DNA of 33,327 nt from contig NZ_JAHFZF010000040.1 in assembly GCF_018619435.1 (NCBI RefSeq), positions 1 through 33,327 on the forward strand. The letters run 5' to 3'. Below, in pieces: positions 1 to 6,781 of this stretch. Below the pieces are notes generated by a model. That model was not told where the DNA came from, did not search any database, and saw only the letters and a program-made list of their open reading frames with translations. How positions within the stretch are numbered: the stretch's first letter is position 1; every line of letters begins with the position of its first letter. This stretch comes from Rhodoferax sp. U11-2br. Its GTDB lineage: Bacteria > Pseudomonadota > Gammaproteobacteria > Burkholderiales > Burkholderiaceae_C. The translations under genes were made by a program, and so were the position numbers.

Positions 1-1
1 C

Positions 2-592
2 GTCCCCACCCCGTCGCCGGTTGCCGAGTCAGCCACCCCCCTGCCAAAATCGGACCAGAACCTGGTCTGGCTCGACTGCGAGATGACCGGGCTTGACCCC
101 GAAACTGATCGCATCATTGAGATTGCCGTCATCGTCACCGGCCCCAAGCTGGAAAACCGCACCGAAGGCCCGGTGCTGGTGGTGCATCAAAGCGACGCGC
201 TGCTGGACGGCATGGACAAATGGAACAAAAGCACCCATGGCAAAAGCGGCCTGATCGACAAGGTGCGGGCCTCGACCCTGACCGAAGAAGAAGCCCAGGC
301 GCAAATCATCGCCTTTTTGAGCCACTATGTGCCCAAAGCCACGTCACCCATGTGTGGCAACAGCATCGGGCAGGACCGGCGGTTCCTGGCCAAGTACATG
401 CCCAAGCTCGAAGCTTTTTTCCACTACCGCAACCTCGATGTCAGCACCCTCAAGGAGTTGTCCAAACGCTGGGCGCCCGAGGTCTACAAAAGCTTCAAAA
501 AGAAGCAGCGCCACACCGCATTGGCTGATGTGCATGAGTCGATTGACGAGCTGGAACACTACCGCGAGCACTTCCTGAAAACCCCTGTTTGA
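2..592 (+). CDS. orn: Oligoribonuclease (5' end outside window)
   Basis: DEDDh-family 3'-5' exoribonuclease that degrades 2-5 nt RNA (and pGpG) to mononucleotides in the cytoplasm, the last step of mRNA turnover and of c-di-GMP breakdown. The frame is open to the left edge, so the start lies upstream; an ATG at 83 is internal because the Exo I motif [10 protein letters not shown] begins before it. Exo II ([10 protein letters not shown]) and Exo III with the catalytic His and Asp ([11 protein letters not shown]) are present, so all four acidic ligands and the His are intact. The visible part gives about 196 residues, slightly longer than the usual ~180, because a Pro/Ala-rich stretch precedes the normal N terminus; this may be a short extension or read-in from upstream of the true start. 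The gene stands alone, followed by the helicase leader. Confidence 0.95.
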   Translation, partial: VPTPSPVAESATPLPKSDQNLVWLDCEMTGLDPETDRIIEIAVIVTGPKLENRTEGPVLVVHQSDALLDGMDKWNKSTHGKSGLIDKVRASTLTEEEAQAQIIAFLSHYVPKATSPMCGNSIGQDRRFLAKYMPKLEAFFHYRNLDVSTLKELSKRWAPEVYKSFKKKQRHTALADVHESIDELEHYREHFLKTPV

Positions 593-597
593 GGGTT

Positions 598-629
598 GAC
601 TAGGTAAAAACCCGAAGCTGTGCCATAAT
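598..629 (+). promoter_or_regulatory. Probable promoter of the DEAD-box helicase leader
   Basis: An extended -10 element, TG at 621-622 followed by CATAAT at 624-629, lies just downstream of the orn stop. A TTGACT at 596-601 is 22 bp upstream, too far for a standard -35, so the extended -10 may carry most of the recognition. Transcription would start near 636, immediately before the first hairpin of the leader. Inference from sequence only. Confidence 0.4.
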
Positions 630-844
630 CACGGGCTGCGCTGCAACTGGCAGCGCAATTTGTACATCTCCCAACATTCACCGGGCCCCATGCCGACCTG
701 CTTGCAGGCGGCGTGAATTAGGGCCCCCGGCGCTGAACGTACCCAAACATTTGGGTCAGAGCTGGTTCCGTTTGATGGTTGATGTTTTTTAACCATAAAC
801 GGAGCTGCCGCACACCCTGCGGTGCTCGCGCATGAAAGAAATCC
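630..844 (+). promoter_or_regulatory. Highly structured 5' leader of the DEAD-box helicase mRNA
   Basis: The 215 nt before the helicase ATG hold a series of hairpins. One is a perfect 8-bp stem (TGCGCTGC 637-644 with GCAGCGCA 650-657, 5-nt loop). A second is GCCG-A-CCTGC (692-701) with GCAGG-CGGC (704-712), enclosed by complementary GC-rich arms at 681-688 and 721-730. A third is ACCCAAA (741-747) with TTTGGGT (750-756). A fourth is CCGTTTGATGGTT (768-780) with AACCATAAACGG (791-802), 12 pairs with one bulged G and a T-rich 10-nt loop. A fifth is CCGCA/TGCGG (808-822). There is no convincing coding frame. The arrangement suggests post-transcriptional control such as autoregulation by the helicase or a temperature response; the function is inferred, the pairing is seen. 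Confidence 0.6.
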
Positions 845-2761
845 ATGACTGACGCTACCTTAGCGACAGGCGACTTGTCGTCTGCCGAAAATTTGTCCAC
901 CGACCTGCACCTGATTGCCAACGACAGCCCTGAAGCCGTCGACGCGCAAGAAACGCTGGTTGAAGAACCTGAAGTGCCCAACGGCTTTGTCACGCTGGGC
1001 CTGGCGCCCGAGCTGATCCTGGCGGTGAAAGACCTGGGCTTTACCCAGCCCACCACTGTGCAGCAAAAAACCATTCCGCTGGCCATGCAAGGCCACAGCG
1101 AAGGTGCCAAAGACTCCCGTTTTATCGACCTGATGGTCTCCAGCCAGACCGGTAGCGGCAAAACCGCCGCCTTCTTGCTGCCGGTGTTGCACACCTTGCT
1201 GACCCAGATGGCCGAGGCCGAAGCCAAAGAGCGCGAAGACTACCAACGCGCCGTGGCCGAAGCCGCCGCCAAGGGTGAAGCTCCCCCGAAGCGCGCCAAG
1301 CGCAAAGATCCGACCAACCCGCGCCACTTCACCGCCCCGACCCCGGGTGCGCTGATTGTTTGCCCGACCCGCGAACTGGCCCAGCAAGTGGCCCACGACG
1401 CGATCGACCTGGTGCAACATTGCCGTGGCCTGCGCGTCGCCAACATCGTGGGTGGCATGCCTTACCAATTGCAGATTGCCAAGTTGCAGAACGCCAACCT
1501 GGTGGTGGCCACCCCGGGCCGTTTGTTGGACTTGCAACGCTCGATGCAGATCAAGCTCGACCAAGTGCAGTTCTTGGTGGTGGACGAGGCCGACCGCATG
1601 CTCGACCTGGGTTTCTCGGACGACCTGGCCGAGATCAACCAGCTCACCATTGGCCGCAAACAGACCATGATGTTCAGCGCCACCTTTGCGCCGCGCATCC
1701 AGCAACTGGCCGCCCGCGTCATGCGCGAGCCCCAACGCGTCACCATCGACAGCCCGCAAGAAAAGCACGCCAACATCAAGCAGGTGCTGTTCTGGGCTGA
1801 CAACGCCCAACACAAACGCAAGCTGCTGGACCACTGGCTGCGCGACACCACCATCAACCAGGCCATTGTGTTTGCCAGCACCCAGATCGAGTGTGACGGC
1901 CTGGCCAACGACCTGCAGCAAGACGGCTTTGACGCCGTGGCTTTGCACGGCGCCCTGAGTCAGGGGCTGCGCAACCGCCGTCTGATGGCGCTGCGCCAGG
2001 GTCATGTCCAGATCCTGGTGGCTACCGATGTGGCAGCGCGCGGTATTGACGTGCCCACCATCACCCACGTGTTTAACTTTGGTCTGCCGATGAAGGCCGA
2101 GGATTACACCCACCGCATTGGTCGTACCGGCCGTGCTGGCCGTGATGGTCTGGCCATTACCTTTGCCGAGTTCCGCGACCGTCGCAAGATTTTTGACATC
2201 GAAGCCTACAGCCGTCAGCCGATCAAGGCCGAAGTGGTGCCGGGCCTGGAGCCGCAGCAGCGCATGCCTGACTCGCGCCCCAGCTTTGGTGGCCGTGACA
2301 ACCGTGGCGGTAATGACCGCAAGTTTGGCGGCGGTGGCCGTCCGGCCGGTGGTGGTTTTGGTGGCAACCGTGGCGGCTTCGGCGGCGACCGCGGTGGTTT
2401 CAACGACAACCGTGGCGGTTTTAATGACAGAAATGCCTCTGGCCCTCGTGTAGTGGGTGCAGATAGCTATCAAAACAATAGAGCCGGTGGTTTTGCCCAG
2501 CGTGACGAACGCCCGGCAGCTGCGCCGCGTGAAGGTTTCAGCTACGAACGCAAAGGCGGCTTCAACGACCGCTTTGCCGGTAGCCGCGCCGGCGCACCCG
2601 CACCACGTGGTGACTTCGCGCCGCGCGCTGACTTTGGCGACCGCAAGCCCGCGTTTGGCAAACCAGCCTTTGGCAAGCCAGCCTTTGCCAAACCGGCAGG
2701 TGGTGGCAAGGTGTTTGTGCCACGTGATGCGCAAAAGCGTTTCTCCAAGAACGACCGCTGA
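845..2761 (+). CDS. DEAD-box ATP-dependent RNA helicase (RhlE-like) with RGG-rich tail
   Basis: ATP-driven RNA unwinding and remodelling, acting in ribosome assembly or mRNA decay. The core has motif I (QTGSGKT), Ia (PTRELAQQV), DEAD box (VVDEADRML), SAT (MMFSATF), and the helicase C motifs ARGID and HRIGRTGRAGR. The protein is 638 aa, longer than a minimal RhlE. About 40 extra charged residues separate motif I from Ia (an AEAKERE..KRAKRK segment), and about 12 extra residues sit between the Q-motif and motif I. After about residue 465 comes a disordered Gly/Arg/Asn-rich tail with GGF/RGG repeats and a short tandem KPAFG repeat, typical of RNA-binding extensions. The ATG at 845 follows GAAAGAAATCC, a weak ribosome site. 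A family-type short repeat fragment is translated at 2461-2484. A strong terminator follows. The exact subfamily (RhlE versus DbpA/CsdA-like) is uncertain. Confidence 0.93.
   Translation: MTDATLATGDLSSAENLSTDLHLIANDSPEAVDAQETLVEEPEVPNGFVTLGLAPELILAVKDLGFTQPTTVQQKTIPLAMQGHSEGAKDSRFIDLMVSSQTGSGKTAAFLLPVLHTLLTQMAEAEAKEREDYQRAVAEAAAKGEAPPKRAKRKDPTNPRHFTAPTPGALIVCPTRELAQQVAHDAIDLVQHCRGLRVANIVGGMPYQLQIAKLQNANLVVATPGRLLDLQRSMQIKLDQVQFLVVDEADRMLDLGFSDDLAEINQLTIGRKQTMMFSATFAPRIQQLAARVMREPQRVTIDSPQEKHANIKQVLFWADNAQHKRKLLDHWLRDTTINQAIVFASTQIECDGLANDLQQDGFDAVALHGALSQGLRNRRLMALRQGHVQILVATDVAARGIDVPTITHVFNFGLPMKAEDYTHRIGRTGRAGRDGLAITFAEFRDRRKIFDIEAYSRQPIKAEVVPGLEPQQRMPDSRPSFGGRDNRGGNDRKFGGGGRPAGGGFGGNRGGFGGDRGGFNDNRGGFNDRNASGPRVVGADSYQNNRAGGFAQRDERPAAAPREGFSYERKGGFNDRFAGSRAGAPAPRGDFAPRADFGDRKPAFGKPAFGKPAFAKPAGGGKVFVPRDAQKRFSKNDR
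2461..2484 (+). repeat. Partial short interspersed repeat inside the helicase tail
   Basis: GATAGCTAT-CAAAACAATAG at 2462-2481 closely resembles the left half of the intergenic repeat at 5549-5570 (GATAGCTATTCAAAAAATAG), differing by one missing T and one A/C change. It is translated in frame within the disordered tail (around ADSYQNNR) and is AT-rich compared with the surrounding GC-rich Gly codons. Only the left half of the element is present, so the call is moderate. Confidence 0.5.
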
Positions 2762-2783
2762 TCAGCCAAGCTGACCGGAACCC

Positions 2784-2820
2784 AAAAAGCCCGCAGCCTC
2801 ACCCGCTGCGGGCTTTTTTT
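2784..2820 (+). terminator. Rho-independent terminator after the helicase gene
   Basis: A perfect 9-bp GC-rich stem, GCCCGCAGC (2789-2797) with GCTGCGGGC (2805-2813), has a 7-nt loop, is preceded by five A and followed by seven T. It starts 27 nt after the helicase stop. The flanking A and T tracts would let it work in both directions. Confidence 0.92.
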
Positions 2821-3097
2821 GTGCCGGAATTCTGGTGTGGCAGATGCGTAACTGGTGGGCTGGGCAACATGTGCGCCCGCATGAGCCTGGCCACCACAGG
2901 TGTGCGTTGCCCGTCCTTGCAGTGTTGAATAGCTGCGTGGGCAGACAAAAATGGCAGAAATCCAGCCGAAATGGGTCGAAAAGTCGGTCTGGCGGCCCGT
3001 TGTCGGCTGTTTGGCGTGTCTCTGTCGTTATGCTGTCGTTGTTTTTGGCAGGCCTCGGCTGGACACTGAGGTCTCCGCAGCACAGAGGAATCCGGAC

Positions 3098-3571
3098 ATG
3101 TCAGTTCAAAAACTTCGCTTGAAACACGGTTGGTCACAACAACAGCTCGCTGATGCCAGTGGCCTGAGTGTGCGCACCGTGCAACGCATCGAGGCGGGTG
3201 AGCCTGCCAGCACCGAATCCCTCAAATCATTGGCTGCGGTTTTCGAGGTCGACTTCTCAACCCTGAACCCGGAGCCAAACATGAACAACCCCGCTCTCAC
3301 GATCACCGAACAACAAGAAAAAGCTGCTTTTGACCAGGTCCGCAAACTGCGTGGTTTCTACCTGCACCTGATGAAGTATGTTGTGGTGAACCTTGGCCTG
3401 TTGGCCATCAACCTGATTTTTTCACCACACACCCTGTGGTTCTACTGGGTGATGCTGGGCTGGGGCCTGGCGTTGCTGTCGCATGCCTTTCGGGTGTTCC
3501 GGCCCGCCTGGGTGCTGGGGCCGGATTGGGAAAAACGCGAGGTCGAAAAACGTTTGGGCCGCCCCCTGTGA
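3098..3571 (+). CDS. XRE-type HTH regulator fused to a 2TM membrane domain
   Basis: A 157-aa protein with an N-terminal Cro/CI-like helix-turn-helix (about residues 3-55; WSQQQLADASGLSVRTVQRI is the classic motif) followed by a 2TM-type module (about residues 77-157). That module has two hydrophobic helices (around VVVNLGLLAINLIF and WVMLGWGLALLSHAF) ending in a charged WEKREVEKRL segment. I expect a DNA-binding domain tethered to the inner membrane; target and signal are unknown. The ATG at 3098 is chosen because AGAGGA precedes it at a suitable distance and the HTH begins directly after it; the frame stays open upstream to 2951, but that part has no domain character. The 277 bp between the helicase terminator and this start show no other gene. 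Confidence 0.85.
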   Translation: MSVQKLRLKHGWSQQQLADASGLSVRTVQRIEAGEPASTESLKSLAAVFEVDFSTLNPEPNMNNPALTITEQQEKAAFDQVRKLRGFYLHLMKYVVVNLGLLAINLIFSPHTLWFYWVMLGWGLALLSHAFRVFRPAWVLGPDWEKREVEKRLGRPL

Positions 3572-3586
3572 CCCGTTGACCGGCGT

Positions 3587-3973
3587 TTATTCGACGGTTG
3601 CCTGAATGTAAGTGGCGAGCTTGATGTCCGAGTTGGCGATGTGGTTGAGCAGCCAGTCGGTCAAGAACACTTCCAGCACCTGGTGATCCAGCGTGCCATT
3701 GGCGATGCGGGCAGACACCTCGTTCAGGCGGGAGATCAGACTCTCGTGTTGGGCTTTGTGTGCCGCCATCGCCGGGTAGTCCAGGCGCTGCATCAGCGCC
3801 TCCTCGTGGGCAAAGTGCTCACGGGTGTATTTGAACAGGGCCATGGCACAGGCTGTCAGCGTCGTTTTGTCCTTGGCCGCCAACACCGTGTTGACCAGTT
3901 TGAACAGTTGTTGATGCTGTGCATCTATTTCGTCATGGCCGATTTTGTAGCCATCTTTCCATTCCAATGACAT
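3587..3973 (-). CDS. Bacteriohemerythrin
   Basis: A 128-aa single-domain hemerythrin, a four-helix bundle carrying a non-heme di-iron site that binds O2 (and in related proteins NO). All seven iron ligands can be placed: H20, H53 and E57 (HFAHEE), H72 and H76 (HKAQH), H111 and D116 (HIANSD). The MSLEW start at 3973 is the usual hemerythrin N terminus; the frame continues to 4048 but the extra residues do not fit the family. It is convergent with the XRE-2TM gene and has its own promoter region carrying an FNR-type box. Likely role: oxygen delivery or storage, or oxygen/NO sensing by a partner; no fused output domain is present. Confidence 0.93.
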   Translation of the reverse strand: MSLEWKDGYKIGHDEIDAQHQQLFKLVNTVLAAKDKTTLTACAMALFKYTREHFAHEEALMQRLDYPAMAAHKAQHESLISRLNEVSARIANGTLDHQVLEVFLTDWLLNHIANSDIKLATYIQATVE

Positions 3974-4014
3974 AGGCCGCCCATGTAGTTTGAATTTCAA
4001 CGCTGACCAGAGCA

Positions 4015-4055
4015 AGTTTAGGCGCTGTTCTGCCCGCCGTATTGACAATGGTCAA
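4015..4055 (-). promoter_or_regulatory. FNR/Dnr-type box and class II promoter of the hemerythrin gene
   Basis: TTGAC-AATG-GTCAA at 4042-4055 is a perfect inverted repeat of the CRP/FNR-family half-site (FNR consensus TTGAT-N4-ATCAA; Dnr/NNR-like variants carry TTGAC). On the minus strand a -10-like TAAACT lies at 4020-4015, with 21 bp between box and -10. That puts the box centre close to -41, the class II activator position, with RNA starting near 4008, about 35 nt before the ATG. No competing -35 is needed. The geometry is seen; the identity of the activator is inferred. Confidence 0.7.
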
Positions 4056-4102
4056 GGGAGTTTGATGCGCCGATCCGGGGGCAGGTGAGGCAAGTCAAGC
4101 CG

Positions 4103-5461
4103 CTAGTTCAGCAGTCGGCGGCCTTTCCAGCGTCCCCCTGCGAGCCGCGCCAGATACAAGCCGCTGCGCACCAGCCAATCGGTGAACATCCCCAGCCAGA
4201 CACCCACCACACCCCAGCCCAGAAGCACACCGAAGGCATAACCCAGACAGAGCCGAAACAGGCACAAACCGATCAGCGTGGTGAACATGGCGTAACGTGC
4301 GTCACCCGCGCCTTTGAGACCGTTGGGCAACACAAAGGTCGTTGGGTAAGCGATCAGGAACAGGCAGTTCAGTTGCACCAGCGTGGCACCAAGCGAAATC
4401 ACCTCCGCATCGCGTGAGTACAGTCCGACGATCCACTGCGCCAGTGGTGCACAGACAATGCCGATGCCGAGCATGGCGATGCCCGCGAGTTTCAGCACGT
4501 ACCACATGTCCCGTTCGGCATCCGCCTCATCACCGCGCCCGACGGCCTGACCCACCAGTGTGGTCAGCGCAACGGCCAGGGCATTGCCTGGAATGTTGAG
4601 CAGCAGGGCGACCGAGAAGGCGATGAAATTGGCGGCAATCGCCACGGTGCCCATGCCCACCACGATCACCTGCACCAGCAGCTTGCCGCCGTTGAACACC
4701 AGCGACTCCACACTGGCGGGAATGCCGATGGCAAACAGGGCGCGCAGCAGCTTGCCGTCAAAGCGGAAGCTGCGCAGCTGCAGTGGCAGCAGGTGCTGAT
4801 AACGACGCAGCATGGCCAACAGGTACACCGTGCCGCCCAGTCGCGCCAGACTGATGGCAACCGCAGCACCGGTCACGCCGTAGCTGGAGACATCGATGGT
4901 GAACCATTCGGTGCGCAAATGCATGCCGTAGATCAGCACGTAACTCAGGATCACGTTGAGCACGTTCATGAGCACGTTGGCCTGCATGGCCAATCGGGTC
5001 TCGCCGGCACCGCGCAGTGCACCGCTGGTGACCAGCATCAGCGCGGTGAGTGGGTAACTCAAGGCGGTGATCAGCAGGTACTGCTCCATGTAGTTTTGTA
5101 CGGTGGCCGTGGGTGCCCCATACAACCAGAACAACATTGGTTCCCGAAACACCGCACACAGGCCGCCCAGCAGCAGGGCAAGCAAGCCACAGATCACCAG
5201 CGATTGACTGGCTGCAGCACCGGCACGGCTGCGTTCACGCCGCCCGATGCATTGGGCCACCACCACCGTTGACCCGATCGCCAGCGCAGAGAACAAGGAG
5301 GACACAATCAGGTTGATGGCATCCACCATGCCAATGGCAGAGACCGCATCGCGTCCGATGCGGGCAGCCATGATGGTGTTGACCGTGCCAAGCAGTGTGA
5401 CAAAAAACTGCTCAAAAAAGACCGGAGTAGCCAGTGCGAGAACGTCGCGACGGATATGCAT
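4103..5461 (-). CDS. MATE-family multidrug/toxin exporter
   Basis: A 452-aa inner-membrane protein with about twelve hydrophobic segments in two homologous halves, typical of Na+- or H+-coupled MATE antiporters. It starts with a LALATPVFFEQFF segment like the family's first helix and contains a typical GAGETRLAMQANVLMNVLN stretch around the first-half border. The substrate cannot be predicted. The start at 5461 (MHIRRDV) is preferred because the in-frame ATG at 5509 would add 16 residues with atypical codons; neither has a clear ribosome site. The gene stands alone between the hemerythrin promoter and the repeat at 5546. No regulator is adjacent. Confidence 0.9.
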   Translation of the reverse strand: MHIRRDVLALATPVFFEQFFVTLLGTVNTIMAARIGRDAVSAIGMVDAINLIVSSLFSALAIGSTVVVAQCIGRRERSRAGAAASQSLVICGLLALLLGGLCAVFREPMLFWLYGAPTATVQNYMEQYLLITALSYPLTALMLVTSGALRGAGETRLAMQANVLMNVLNVILSYVLIYGMHLRTEWFTIDVSSYGVTGAAVAISLARLGGTVYLLAMLRRYQHLLPLQLRSFRFDGKLLRALFAIGIPASVESLVFNGGKLLVQVIVVGMGTVAIAANFIAFSVALLLNIPGNALAVALTTLVGQAVGRGDEADAERDMWYVLKLAGIAMLGIGIVCAPLAQWIVGLYSRDAEVISLGATLVQLNCLFLIAYPTTFVLPNGLKGAGDARYAMFTTLIGLCLFRLCLGYAFGVLLGWGVVGVWLGMFTDWLVRSGLYLARLAGGRWKGRRLLN

Positions 5462-5545
5462 GCAGGTGTGTGACGTTTCTAAGCGAGCGCGAATTTTACG
5501 CCCACGCATGCTGCCAGTTTTCAGCTCAAAAAGGCTGCCTCTTTG

Positions 5546-5612
5546 GATAGATAGCTATTCAAAAAATAGCGAATAGCCCTTATTCAATAAGGGCTTGAGG
5601 TCATTTTTGCTA
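5546..5612. repeat. Short interspersed palindromic repeat, intergenic full-length copy
   Basis: An AT-rich 67-bp element in a GC-rich background. The left part is ATAGCTATTCAAAAAATAGC; the core is a near-perfect palindrome, AGCCCTTATT (5575-5584) and AATAAGGGCT (5586-5595) around a single C; the right part is TGAGGTCATTTTTGCTAT. It lies between the starts of the MATE gene and the end of the DUF2062 gene. Related copies occur at 2461, 13734, 21885, 26251 and probably 29433. I recall similar short repeats being common in Comamonadaceae. No coding capacity; it could also act as a terminator. Confidence 0.75.
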
Positions 5613-5650
5613 TGAAGGGAAGGTCGGTGGCTGACGCGACCGTGGGTTGC

Positions 5651-6169
5651 TCAAACCCTGGCTTTGCGCGCCCGCAGCTTGAGCCCGACGCGCAGCCGCC
5701 AGATCAGCTTGACCGCGCCGTAACCCAAGGCCGCACCACCCACGGCGAACAGGCCCATGCCCAGCAGGGTGGGCCAGCCAAACGCTGCGATCCAGGAGGT
5801 TGCGTCACCATCAGCTGCCAACTTGATGGGTGCACCCAAGATGTTTTCACCCAGCTGGTAGGCCAGCCACAGCCAGAATCCGATGGTGAGCGGATTGGTG
5901 ACCATGGTCATGGCCGCTGCCGCCGGGATATTGGCGCGCCACCAGGTGCAATGGGCAATGGCCACCAAGGTTTGGGCAAACGGGATGGTAAAGGCCCAAA
6001 ACGTTCCCACCGCGACCCCACGCGCTACCGCTTCGTGCTGGAGTCGCCACAACTGGGGGTCAAGCATGTGCCTGGCCAAGGGTTTGAGCCAGGGGTGGGC
6101 TGCCAGAGTGTCTCGCTTGGGCAACCACTGGCGAAACTGATCGGGCCAAGCGGGTTTTGCGGGTTTCAT
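5651..6169 (-). CDS. DUF2062 domain membrane protein
   Basis: A 172-aa protein of the DUF2062 family, recognised by the sequence around GVAVGTFWAFTIPFAQTLVA and the NPLTIGFWLWLAYQLG motif. It has an N-terminal soluble part of about 55 residues and about three membrane helices. The biochemical role is unknown; family members often sit near envelope or glycosyltransferase genes. The ATG at 6169 overlaps the upstream stop as ATGA, with AGGG about 9 nt before it, so the two genes are translationally coupled. The frame is open upstream, but those residues are a shadow of the neighbouring gene. Confidence 0.85.
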   Translation of the reverse strand: MKPAKPAWPDQFRQWLPKRDTLAAHPWLKPLARHMLDPQLWRLQHEAVARGVAVGTFWAFTIPFAQTLVAIAHCTWWRANIPAAAAMTMVTNPLTIGFWLWLAYQLGENILGAPIKLAADGDATSWIAAFGWPTLLGMGLFAVGGAALGYGAVKLIWRLRVGLKLRARKARV

Positions 6170-6546
6170 CGGTGTGTTGCCCTGCGCATCGACGCGATCA
6201 AGGCATGCAGCGCGCCGCCACCCGCAAGCAGAACGACTGTACCGACGCCCCACAAGCACCAAGCCAGCGGGCCGAACCTGTGCGCCACAACCGGCAGGTC
6301 CGACAGGACAGACTGAAACCATGGCAGCACGACCGCTGTGCTGGCCTTGATCGCGTCCATCCACTCCGGCGGCAACCACAGCACCACCCAGTTCGGCAGC
6401 ACCACCTGTTCCCAAGCCTGGGCCTGGTCCGCCAGTTGACCGATGCCCGCCGTTGACCATGCCGCCACAGCATGCAGCGCCCAAGCCGTCATGGACCAGA
6501 TGGCCAGGAGCATCAGAACGAGGAACCAGGATATTGCATAAGGCAT
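6166..6546 (-). CDS. Small membrane protein coupled to DUF2062
   Basis: A 126-aa hydrophobic protein. It begins with a membrane helix (MPYAISWFLVLMLLAIWSM), has a middle segment rich in Trp and Pro (LPNWVVLWLPPEWMDAI) that looks amphipathic or membrane-associated, and ends with a second helix (CLWGVGTVVLLAGGGALHAL) and a basic tail. I do not recognise the family. It is the first gene of a two-gene unit with the DUF2062 protein (4-nt overlap), so the two probably act together in the inner membrane. No clear ribosome site precedes the ATG. The 235 bp upstream, shared with the divergent TerC gene, hold a perfect hairpin, TGCCGA/TCGGCA at 6712-6728. Confidence 0.7.
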   Translation of the reverse strand: MPYAISWFLVLMLLAIWSMTAWALHAVAAWSTAGIGQLADQAQAWEQVVLPNWVVLWLPPEWMDAIKASTAVVLPWFQSVLSDLPVVAHRFGPLAWCLWGVGTVVLLAGGGALHALIASMRRATHR

Positions 6547-6781
6547 GGGTAGTCCGATAGGGCAGTGTTTGAACGGGGTGATGTTGCCGTCTCAAGGGCT
6601 TTTGGAGAAGCAGGCAAATTCGCTGAAACACTCCTGTTTTTACGAACTGTTATGTCGGTTTATTCAGAACAAACATGGTGATAAACGACTAGACTTTGGC
6701 CACTGCTGTGTTGCCGATTGGGTCGGCAGCATCCGCAAAGCCCCTTGACAGGGTGGCCAATCACCAACTTGGAAGGTATGT

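Noticed and set aside
860..2734. 624-codon open frame on the minus strand opposite the helicase
   Set aside because: It mirrors the helicase in a GC-rich genome; composition is His/Gly/Val-rich without domain motifs, while the plus strand has every DEAD-box motif.
2835..3122. Small plus-strand frame of 95 codons before the XRE-2TM gene
   Set aside because: No ribosome site, no domain, and it runs into the start of the HTH gene in another frame.
6547..6781. Manganese (yybP-ykoY) riboswitch upstream of the TerC-family gene
   Set aside because: TerC/Alx genes often have one, but its conserved core was not found; only a small TGCCGA/TCGGCA hairpin is present.
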